Of a stretch of 10,023 nt of DNA, positions 1 to 5,749 are shown in pieces; within the stretch, counting starts at the first letter, position 1, and every line of letters starts with the position of its first letter. Source of the stretch: an uncultured Eubacteriales bacterium (GTDB lineage: Bacteria > Bacillota > Clostridia > Oscillospirales > Butyricicoccaceae); contig CAJUIK010000066.1 of NCBI GenBank assembly GCA_910585875.1, forward strand, positions 1-10,023. Reading direction: 5' to 3'. The notes under the pieces are model-generated. The model did not search any database, was not told the origin of the DNA, and saw nothing but the letters and a program-made list of their open reading frames with translations. Position numbers and translations under genes: made by a program.

Positions 1-975
1 CTCCTCCTGAGGCTCCAGATCCAAAGAATCGGCTCGGTTCAAGCCCTGCCGGGCCAGCAGAGCCTTAGCTTCTGTGAAAGAAACGACAGGAATTTGATCG
101 ATTTCTGGGACGCTGGCGCCCAGCAAGGACAGTTCTTCTGAGCAAGCCTGCCGAACATAGGCGAAAACCTGTCGAAGCAGCGCGGTTTCCAAACTCATCA
201 GCTGGCTATAGTGCGTCAAAAAGCCTATTTCCAAGTCCACGCTGGAATATTCGTTCAGATGCCGAGAGGTATTGTGCTTTTCCGCCCGGAATACAGGGCC
301 GATTTCATAGACTCGGGGAAAAACGCCCACCATAGCCTGCTTGTAGCACTGGGGGCTCTGAGCCAGATAAGCGGGCTTTCCAAAATAATCTAACCCGAAT
401 AGAGAGGCGCCGCCTTCCGCTCCGGCGGCGGTGATTTTCGGGGTGTGAATTTCTACAAATTCATTGGCCTGCAAAAAATCCCGAATGCCTTGGCACAGGG
501 CGGATTGTATGCGGAAAATGGCCTGTTGTTCCCGACGGCGCAGGGTCAAAGGACGCAGATCCAACATGGTTTCCAGCCCCAGATCCAATTTTTTGCCGCT
601 GATGCTGACGGGCAGAGGGGCCGCTGGCCCGCCCAGCCGCTGACAGCGGAGCAGCAGGAGTTCAAAGCCCGCCCGGCTGCGGGGTTCTTGGCGAACCAGG
701 CCCCAAAGACGGACGCTGGCCTCCGGCTCCAGCAGGGATAGAGGGAATTCAGCTTGCTCCGGTTCGTAAACGCACTGAAACAGCTGATTTCCCGCCCGCA
801 GCGTCACAAAGGCGAAGCCGCTCATCTGCCGCACTCGGTAGACCATGCCCTCCAGCCGGACGGTTTGGCCGATTTGCGCCCGGAGTTCTTCCTCTCGGGG
901 CAGGGGCGCCGGCGCTTCTGGGGCCACGGCGGCAAAAATAGAGCGTTGCTCCTGATTGTGCAGATTGGTTTTCAT
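1..975 (-). CDS. aspS: Archaeal-type aspartyl-tRNA synthetase (AspRS, possibly non-discriminating), 3' end beyond window
   Basis: Class II aminoacyl-tRNA synthetase that charges tRNA with aspartate in the cytoplasm. Direct translation gives 325 residues open to the left edge, so the C-terminal part with motif 3 is missing. Residues 35-115 form an OB-fold anticodon-binding domain (GQTVRLEGMVYRV onward). The catalytic domain starts near residue 140: motif 1 around DFLQANEFVEIHTPKI (166-181), then EGGASLF (187-193), AYLAQSPQCYKQ, and motif 2 from YEIGPVFRAEKHNTSRHLNE (223-242). EGGA and FRAEKHNTSRHLNE match archaeal-type AspRS rather than AsnRS or the long bacterial AspRS. Some Clostridia carry this type as a second, non-discriminating AspRS that makes Asp-tRNA(Asn) for GatCAB; whether this copy does so cannot be read here. 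The start is the second of two adjacent in-frame ATGs (978 and 975), 7 nt from AGGAGG at 983-988; 978 would leave only 4 nt. The leader appears to be attenuated. Confidence 0.93.
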   Translation of the reverse strand, partial: MKTNLHNQEQRSIFAAVAPEAPAPLPREEELRAQIGQTVRLEGMVYRVRQMSGFAFVTLRAGNQLFQCVYEPEQAEFPLSLLEPEASVRLWGLVRQEPRSRAGFELLLLRCQRLGGPAAPLPVSISGKKLDLGLETMLDLRPLTLRRREQQAIFRIQSALCQGIRDFLQANEFVEIHTPKITAAGAEGGASLFGLDYFGKPAYLAQSPQCYKQAMVGVFPRVYEIGPVFRAEKHNTSRHLNEYSSVDLEIGFLTHYSQLMSLETALLRQVFAYVRQACSEELSLLGASVPEIDQIPVVSFTEAKALLARQGLNRADSLDLEPQEE

Positions 976-1105
976 CATTCTTCCTCCTTGATGGGTTGCG
1001 TTGTTTTTGGCAAAACAGTTTGAACGGTTCGTCAAAGGAGGGGATGTCGGCCCCGGCAAGATCGATTTGCCGCATAGGATCGCCTTCTTTCAGCACCAGG
1101 GCATC

Positions 1106-1139
1106 AAAAAACGCCCTGGGGAATTTTCCCGCAGGGCGT
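1106..1139 (-). terminator. Leader terminator T2 upstream of aspS
   Basis: On the minus strand, ACGCCCTG (1132-1139) pairs with CAGGGCGT (1111-1118). The stem continues inside as GGGAA/TTCCC past a C-C mismatch, and a run of six U follows (1106-1111). This is a textbook intrinsic terminator, yet it lies between a consensus promoter and the aspS start about 130 nt further on. It must therefore be bypassed for aspS to be expressed. It could act as an attenuator or simply lower expression. Confidence 0.75.
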
Positions 1140-1143
1140 ATGC

Positions 1144-1235
1144 AAAAAACAAAAAGGAAGCGCCGCCGCGGATGCATAGCCAAAAAGCGCCTGCACCCGA
1201 GAGGGCTGTCAGGCGCTATCAATCCGCGTCGCCGC
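1144..1235 (-). terminator. Extended leader hairpin with U-rich tail, overlapping the Asp codons
   Basis: The 14-nt arm GCGGCGACGCGGAT (1222-1235), which encodes the end of the leader peptide, pairs with ATCCGCGGCGGCGC (1160-1173) at 12 of 14 positions. A U-rich run follows (1144-1157). The T1 hairpin is nested inside, so the two can form one after the other as transcription proceeds. The enclosed ATAGC and GCTAT segments add possible pairs. This reads as a second termination point in the same leader. A folding calculation is needed to rank the alternatives. Confidence 0.5.
1182..1217 (-). terminator. Leader terminator T1, directly after the leader-peptide stop
   Basis: On the minus strand, arms AGCGCCTG (1210-1217) and CAGGCGCT (1186-1193) pair perfectly over 8 bp around a 16-nt loop. 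The 3' arm runs into a short U tract (1182-1186), as in an intrinsic terminator. The 5' arm lies 1 nt beyond the leader-peptide TGA. Part of it (ATAGCGCC, 1212-1219) can instead pair with CGCTAT plus GG at the start of the leader peptide (1246-1255), a possible anti-terminator. Confidence 0.6.
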
Positions 1236-1257
1236 ACAGAATGAAATAGCGTGCCAT
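1219..1257 (-). CDS. Putative 12-residue leader peptide upstream of aspS
   Basis: The ORF reads MARYFILCGDAD, then TGA. It begins about 30 nt after the predicted transcription start and has a Shine-Dalgarno-like AGGA (1266-1269) 8 nt upstream of its ATG. Two of its last three codons are Asp (GAC, GAT), and they sit in the 5' arm of a long downstream hairpin. The 5' arm of a shorter terminator begins 1 nt after the stop codon. A ribosome stalled at these codons for lack of Asp-tRNA would cover both arms, giving read-through into aspS. This is the classical layout of ribosome-mediated attenuation. No homologue can be checked here, and two Asp codons are fewer than in textbook leaders, so the call is an inference from position and layout. 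Confidence 0.5.
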   Translation of the reverse strand: MARYFILCGDAD

Positions 1258-1292
1258 ATCAAAATTCCTGCCTTCTTGCATCAATTTCATCC

Positions 1293-1321
1293 ATTATACC
1301 GCCATGCTGCGCTTTTGTCAA
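1293..1321 (-). promoter_or_regulatory. Consensus sigma-A promoter of the aspS leader transcript
   Basis: Read on the minus strand, a perfect -35 TTGACA (1316-1321) is followed after exactly 17 nt by a perfect -10 TATAAT (1293-1298). Transcription would start near 1286, leaving a leader of about 310 nt before aspS. The promoter lies about 25 bp downstream of the stop codon of the acetyltransferase gene, so aspS has its own strong promoter even if some read-through arrives from upstream. A promoter this strong with a long, terminator-rich leader fits control after initiation. Confidence 0.88.
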
Positions 1322-1346
1322 GGGGGATATATGAGAATTTCTCAGC

Positions 1347-2252
1347 TTATCCGACAAAACGCGCCAAGCCCCGGGTATAGGGGATAAAATATTTTTCCCA
1401 GAAGCCGATTGCCGTGGGGTTGATGCTTTCGTAATCAACCCCTAAGCGGCGGAAGCCTTGACGGTCCAGCTCTTGGGCGGCGTAGTATAACAGCTGCCGA
1501 TATAGGCCGCCTCGGTAGGAGGGGAGGCAGAAAGCGCCGCAGATATTCTGCATATCGGCGGATTTTGTGAGGAAAGTTTCGGCGGAGTCGGCTGTTTCCA
1601 AAAAGGCGGCGGGCGTCTGACCGTCAAAAGCGGCGAACAGGCGGCTGGCCGGCTCCTCTGAACTGTCGGAAACAGGGCGCATGAAACAGGGGCTCTGGCT
1701 GAGGTGCTGCCGCAGCATTTGGCGCAAAGGGTCCAGAAGAGGGCTTTCCCGAGGCGTCAGTTGGCGGAAGGACAGGGTCGGCGGCGCTTGAGGCGGGGAA
1801 AAGGCGGATAGATTTTGAACGGCGTCGGTACAGCGCATTCCAAAACCATAGCGGAAAAAAGCGTCGATTCCCTCTTCGTCCCAGGTCCACAGGGCGATGG
1901 AATGGTAGGCCGCGCCGGCGGCGACCCAGCGTTCTGCTGCCTCCTGGTATAACCGCTGAAAAATCCGCGCTCTGTCCTGAAGCTGGACGGCGTGGGCGTG
2001 GATGGGAGAAAATACGCCGGGAACAGGGGAGCCGAAAGCCCGCTGCCGGGGCGGGTTGCAGCACAAAAAGCCCAGCAGCCGATCTCCCTCTAAAGCGGCT
2101 GCGCCCAAGCCGTTTTGGGCGAAGGGGACCAAGCTGGGCAGGGGGGAGGCTGGCGACAAACCGGGAATCTGTTCTTGAGCGCGGCGATAATCGGCCGCCA
2201 GCAGAGCATGGGCTTGGGGGATATGATCTGGCGAAAAGGGGACGATGAGAAT
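1347..2252 (-). CDS. Tandem-GNAT-domain N-acetyltransferase with probable ATT start
   Basis: Acetyl-CoA-dependent acyltransferase of the GNAT superfamily, cytoplasmic, substrate unknown. About 301 residues are read from an ATT codon at 2250-2252, 9 nt after a good ribosome binding site (AGGAG, 2262-2266). No ATG, GTG or TTG occurs in frame until TTG at 2157-2159, which has no convincing binding site. Starting there would remove a GNAT-like N-terminus (LIVPFSPDHIPQAHALLAADY). The first half is one GNAT-like unit (AAALEGDRLLGF, then ALWTWDEEGIDAFFRYGF). The second half is another, with the acetyl-CoA loop region GAFCLPSYRGGLYRQLL followed by INPTAIGFWEKYF. ppk1 lies upstream behind a terminator and aspS downstream with its own promoter, so the gene is probably transcribed alone. 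I saw no convincing promoter of its own. The fold assignment is firm; the start codon is an inference. Confidence 0.82.
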   Translation of the reverse strand: MLIVPFSPDHIPQAHALLAADYRRAQEQIPGLSPASPLPSLVPFAQNGLGAAALEGDRLLGFLCCNPPRQRAFGSPVPGVFSPIHAHAVQLQDRARIFQRLYQEAAERWVAAGAAYHSIALWTWDEEGIDAFFRYGFGMRCTDAVQNLSAFSPPQAPPTLSFRQLTPRESPLLDPLRQMLRQHLSQSPCFMRPVSDSSEEPASRLFAAFDGQTPAAFLETADSAETFLTKSADMQNICGAFCLPSYRGGLYRQLLYYAAQELDRQGFRRLGVDYESINPTAIGFWEKYFIPYTRGLARFVG

Positions 2253-2361
2253 GGGAACCCTCTCCTTTCAAAGCGCCGTAAAGGCGAGCAATGTGAAAAA
2301 TGGTTGGAAGGCGCTCGACAAAACCATTGGGGGTTGACAGATTTTCCATAGTTCCGAAATG

Positions 2362-2396
2362 AAAAGCCCGGCGCCGCTTTTGAGCGGGCCGGGCTT
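2362..2396 (-). terminator. Intrinsic terminator of the ppx-ppk1 operon
   Basis: Arms AAGCCCGGCGCCGCT (2364-2378) and AGCGGGCCGGGCTT (2383-2396) pair almost completely around a 4-nt loop. On the minus strand the 3' arm is followed by UUUU. It begins about 25 nt beyond the ppk1 stop codon, the expected place for the end of this operon, and separates it from the acetyltransferase gene. Confidence 0.87.
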
Positions 2397-2422
2397 GAAA
2401 ACTCAATCAGGGCAGATTGAAA

Positions 2423-4573
2423 TCAATCCCGTTTGCGGCCTTTGCGCCATAGGCTGGAAAACAGGCTCATCTTGGGCTCCGCCGCTGTTTTCGGAGGCTG
2501 GGGCGGCTGGAACCGGGGCAGTTGGGTGATAAAGCGCTCCTGAGAATTGAGCATCTCCCCTTGTTGGAGGGGCAAGGAATAGGCGCCGTCCGGATCCAAA
2601 ACGCGGGCTTTTACGTTGTCCTCAAACATCACTTCCAGCATGGAGAGAATTTGCCGGCGCAGATGGGAAGGAAGGATGGGACAACCGATTTCCACCCGGC
2701 GTTCGGTGTTGCGGGTCATCAGATCGCCGGAGGAGATATAGAGCTTACAATTTTCCCCTTGTCCAAAGCAATAGACCCGGGAATGTTCCAGAAAACGGCC
2801 CACCACGCTGCGGATATGGATATGTTCCGTCTGGTTCGGCACGCCGGGCAGTATACAGCAGATGCCTCGGACAATCATTCGGATCTGGACGCCCGCTCGA
2901 GAGGCTTCTTGCAGCTTTTCAATGACGTCCTTGTCGGTGACGCTGTTGCACTTGATGGTCAAGCTGCCGCCAGCCCCTTGGGAAGCCAAGCGGATCTGTT
3001 CGTCGATACCGGCGATGATATTGCTTTTGAAGCTGGAAGGGGCTACCCACAGCGTTTCGTAATCCCCCTCCAGGTTGCCCAGGCACAGATTGTTGAAAAA
3101 GGAGGCGGCGTCCGCGCCGATCATGGGGTCGGTGGTCATGTAAGAATAATCGGTGTAGAGCTTCGCGGTTTTTTCGTTGTAATTGCCCGTGCCGATTTGG
3201 GTGATGTAATGGACGCGGCCGTTTTCGTTTCGGGTGACGAGACAGATCTTGGAATGTACTTTGAAGCCGTCCATACCATAGATGACCCGGCAGCCCGCTT
3301 CCTCCAGCTGTTTGGCCCATTCGATGTTGTTTTGCTCGTCAAAACGGGCCCGCAGCTCCATCAGCACCGTCACTTCCTTGCCGTTTTCCGCAGCGTCGAT
3401 CAAATATTCCGCTAACTTGGATTGCCGAGCGATGCGGTACAAGGTGATTTTGATGGAGATCACCCGCTCGTCGAAGGCGCTTTCCCGGATTAGCTGCAAA
3501 AAGGGCTGCATACTCTCATAGGGGAAGGAGAGCAGCACATCCCCCTGAGCTTCCAGTTGACTGGTAATGCTGACTCCTTCTCGGAAAGCCGGGCTGTTTT
3601 GGGGCGTGAAGGAAGCGCGCACCAAACCCTGGCGCTGAGCGGCGGAAAGACGTTGCTCCAGCAGCCCGCTGAACCCGAGTTCCAGCGGCGCCTGACTGGC
3701 AAACACCTGGGCCGCGCCGATTTTCAGCTTGCCGCGGAGGAACTCCAGAGAAGAGCTGTTCAAGCGGCCTTGAACCTCCAACCGAACCGGCGTCAGCCGG
3801 CGGCGCTTTTTCAGCATATTGCTCATATATTGCCGGTAATCCAGATCTTCGTCAAAGAAACCGGCGTCGGTGTCCAAGTCGGCGTTGCGGGTGACGCAGA
3901 TCACCGCCGTGTCCGTCACCTTGTAGATTTGGAAAATCTTTTCCGCATAGGCGCTGATCAGATCCTCTGCCAACAGGAACCGAACGCCTTCGCCAGGCAG
4001 GAACACCACCCGGTCGATCAGAGGCGGCAGGGGGATAAATCCCATCAATTTGCGGCCGTTGTGTTCCAGAGAAGCGGCGATGGTCAGCTGCTTGTTGTTC
4101 AAATGGGGGAAAGGATGCCGGGGATCGATGATCTGAGGGGAGAGAACAGGCAGGACGGTGGTTTTGAAATACCGTTCCGCCGCCTGACGGTCCTCTTTGT
4201 CCAGATCCGCCATGCGCAGATGACTGACGCCATGCTGGCGCAACAAACCCATCAGGTTGTCATAAGCCCTGTCTCGCGCTTCATACATGGGCGCCGCGGC
4301 TTGGAAGATGCGGCTCAGCTGTTCCGCAGCCGTCATGCCGGTTTTGTTATCGGTGTAATCCGGCGCAAACACCATATAATCGGTGAGGCTGCCCACCCGC
4401 ACCATGAAGAATTCGTCTAAATTTGTAGTGAAGATATTGACAAAATTCAGCCGTTCCAGCAGGGGGAGGTCAGGACAGTCCGCCTCGTCCAAAACCCGTT
4501 GATTGAATCGGAGCCAGGAAAGCTCCCGGTTTTGCATATATCCTGCGGTTTCGCCTTTATTTCTGTCGTTCAT
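2423..4573 (-). CDS. ppk: Polyphosphate kinase 1 (PPK1)
   Basis: Reversibly transfers the terminal phosphate of ATP to inorganic polyphosphate. The protein has 716 residues, normal for PPK1. The N-terminal domain opens with NRELSWLRFNQRVLDE (15-30) and NIFTTNLDEFFMVRVGSL (46-63), both family signatures. The phospholipase-D-like catalytic domains carry KITLYR (375-380), RARFDEQNNIEWAKQLEEAG (408-427), and FKVHSKICLV (437-446) with the candidate phosphorylated histidine His440. QIGTGNYNEKTAKLYTDYSY (459-478) and the second conserved histidine, His597 in RFLEHSRVYCFG, follow. The C-terminus is a short basic tail. No disruption is seen. The ATG at 4573 is chosen; AGGAGG lies about 12 nt upstream, somewhat far, and an in-frame ATG at residue 13 is a weaker alternative. 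The gene starts 30 nt after ppx and is presumably co-transcribed with it. Confidence 0.97.
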   Translation of the reverse strand: MNDRNKGETAGYMQNRELSWLRFNQRVLDEADCPDLPLLERLNFVNIFTTNLDEFFMVRVGSLTDYMVFAPDYTDNKTGMTAAEQLSRIFQAAAPMYEARDRAYDNLMGLLRQHGVSHLRMADLDKEDRQAAERYFKTTVLPVLSPQIIDPRHPFPHLNNKQLTIAASLEHNGRKLMGFIPLPPLIDRVVFLPGEGVRFLLAEDLISAYAEKIFQIYKVTDTAVICVTRNADLDTDAGFFDEDLDYRQYMSNMLKKRRRLTPVRLEVQGRLNSSSLEFLRGKLKIGAAQVFASQAPLELGFSGLLEQRLSAAQRQGLVRASFTPQNSPAFREGVSITSQLEAQGDVLLSFPYESMQPFLQLIRESAFDERVISIKITLYRIARQSKLAEYLIDAAENGKEVTVLMELRARFDEQNNIEWAKQLEEAGCRVIYGMDGFKVHSKICLVTRNENGRVHYITQIGTGNYNEKTAKLYTDYSYMTTDPMIGADAASFFNNLCLGNLEGDYETLWVAPSSFKSNIIAGIDEQIRLASQGAGGSLTIKCNSVTDKDVIEKLQEASRAGVQIRMIVRGICCILPGVPNQTEHIHIRSVVGRFLEHSRVYCFGQGENCKLYISSGDLMTRNTERRVEIGCPILPSHLRRQILSMLEVMFEDNVKARVLDPDGAYSLPLQQGEMLNSQERFITQLPRFQPPQPPKTAAEPKMSLFSSLWRKGRKRD

Positions 4574-4603
4574 ATCTAATAAATGCCTCCTTAAAGGGCG
4601 GTA

Positions 4604-5503
4604 TTAACAGTGGAGCACCCGGTCCAGGATGTATCCTTCGCGGATACCGGCCTGGCTCAGGGCAAAGCGGTCGGCGAGAAACTTTTTAGAAACTTGATTC
4701 AGGATCAGCATACCGGGCATGATGGCGAAAACCCGATCCGGCGTGGCCCGATAGACCCCTTGCTGAACGCGGAAATCCCGGCTTTTCAGTTTTTTGTTCA
4801 CCAGGGAGATATAGCCGGCGTCCACTTCACGCTGGGGTTTGGGAATCCCGTAAAATTCCCGGCAGATTTTGAAGAAAGCCCGGGCCGTGCCGCCTACGCC
4901 GCACAGCGTGACGGGCGCTTCAGGAAGGGGCCATTGGATCTGCGCCAGCTCCTGCTCCACCCGGGCCTTCATGGCCTTTCTGTCCTTGGAAGTGGGGAAC
5001 AGGTCGGAAGAATATTCGTTGTAAAGGCTGAGAGAGCCGATGGGCAGGCTGATCAAGGATTGAATGCCGCTGGGGTCAAATTTGACCAGTTCTGTGCTGG
5101 CGCCGCCGATGTCCACGATCACGCCGTTCTGGTGGGACAAATGGTGGGTGACGCCCACATAGTCCAGCCGGGCCTCTTCCTGGCCAGTCAGCACCTCGGC
5201 TCGCGCTCCAACGGCGTTTTCCAGGGCTTTCTGGACGCTGTCCAGGTTGACCAGGTTGCGCAAAGAAGCGGTGGCGATGATAGAAATGTTGGTGGAATCC
5301 AGGTTGCGGGAAAGATTTGCGAAGCTTTGCACCTCGTCGCAGCATTTCTGGATGCCCAGCTCGTCCATCACGCCTTCCGACACATAGCTGGCCAGACCGG
5401 CCGTGCTCTTTTTGTTGATCAACATCGTCAGCTGATTGTTTTCATAACGGAAAATTGTCATGCGGATAGAGTTGGAGCCCACGTCAATCACTGTATAAAG
5501 CAT
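4604..5503 (-). CDS. ppx: Ppx/GppA-family exopolyphosphatase (short form)
   Basis: Member of the ASKHA-fold Ppx/GppA family, which removes terminal phosphates from polyphosphate and, in some members, hydrolyses pppGpp. The 299 residues cover only the two ASKHA subdomains; the C-terminal region of the roughly 500-residue enterobacterial enzyme is absent, as is common in Gram-positives. Visible motifs are the first phosphate loop DVGSNSI (7-13), ATASLRN (77-83), catalytic-glutamate motif GQEEARLDYVGV (107-118), second phosphate loop VDIGGASTELV (130-140), GVGGTAR (202-208) and the C-terminal GIREGY (286-291). The ATG at 5503 has a ribosome binding site resembling AAAGGCGG 7 nt upstream. It is the first gene of an operon with ppk1, 30 nt downstream, so synthesis and breakdown of the polymer are encoded together. 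Polyphosphate rather than pppGpp as substrate is inferred from this pairing. Confidence 0.93.
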   Translation of the reverse strand: MLYTVIDVGSNSIRMTIFRYENNQLTMLINKKSTAGLASYVSEGVMDELGIQKCCDEVQSFANLSRNLDSTNISIIATASLRNLVNLDSVQKALENAVGARAEVLTGQEEARLDYVGVTHHLSHQNGVIVDIGGASTELVKFDPSGIQSLISLPIGSLSLYNEYSSDLFPTSKDRKAMKARVEQELAQIQWPLPEAPVTLCGVGGTARAFFKICREFYGIPKPQREVDAGYISLVNKKLKSRDFRVQQGVYRATPDRVFAIMPGMLILNQVSKKFLADRFALSQAGIREGYILDRVLHC

Positions 5504-5551
5504 AATTATGCCGCCTTTCTATAATGATAAATCGCTTGAAGTAATATCTTT

Positions 5552-5560
5552 ATCATACCA
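5552..5560 (-). promoter_or_regulatory. Probable extended -10 promoter of ppx-ppk1
   Basis: On the minus strand the sequence reads TGGTATGAT, a TGN-extended -10 hexamer TATGAT at 5552-5557, about 50 nt before the ppx start. No good -35 lies at the usual 16-18 nt, where the sequence is GGAAAT. The promoter may therefore depend on the extended -10 or on an activator. A TTTACA motif lies at 5589-5594 on the same strand. The 12-mer TGGTATGATAAA is identical to the -10 region of the phosphate symporter gene. Confidence 0.5.
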
Positions 5561-5674
5561 CAATTCACCGCCCAATTTCCAGTGGAATTTGTAAAATACG
5601 AACAAAAACAACGGAAAATTTTCTGTGGGTTTTGGTTGAAGCGACCGCTTTTTGTATTTGAGACGGCTTTGGAG

Positions 5675-5714
5675 AAAATAAAAAGCAGAAAGCCGGGGCA
5701 TAGGCCCCGGCTTT
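5675..5714 (-). terminator. Intrinsic terminator of the Na+/Pi symporter gene
   Basis: Perfect 11-bp arms AAAGCCGGGGC (5689-5699) and GCCCCGGCTTT (5704-5714) enclose a 4-nt loop. On the minus strand they are followed by UCUGCUUUUUAUUUUC, which is U-rich. The hairpin lies about 35 nt after the symporter stop codon and upstream of the ppx promoter, so the symporter and ppx-ppk1 should be separate transcripts. Confidence 0.87.
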
Positions 5715-5749
5715 GGATCGTTCAAAGCGCCTCCGCAAAGCGGGCCGTA

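Noticed and set aside
749..1237. 162-residue ORF on the minus strand
   Set aside because: Most of it lies out of frame inside aspS and across the leader terminators; its Arg/Pro/Gly-rich composition is that of a shadow frame. Only the short segment upstream of aspS is kept as a finding.
978..1290. T-box riboswitch upstream of aspS
   Set aside because: The leader has no recognisable AGGGTGGNACCGCG T-box. The best partial match, in the T1 loop (GGGTGCAGGCGC), lies only about 90 nt after the predicted start, too close for a normal stem I.
2334..2362. TTGACA on the plus strand as a promoter running antisense to ppk1
   Set aside because: At 17 nt the -10 position reads AAATGA, which is a poor match.
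1624..2406. 260-residue minus-strand ORF overlapping the acetyltransferase
   Set aside because: Its composition is rich in Arg, Pro and Ser, it shows no recognisable family, and it overlaps the GNAT frame, which has clear motifs.
2522..4420. Long plus-strand ORFs (297 and 287 residues) opposite ppk1
   Set aside because: They are antisense shadows of ppk1 with no ribosome binding site or family motif; high GC content makes such open frames common. The same applies to the plus-strand ORFs at 4610-5524 and 5582-6910.
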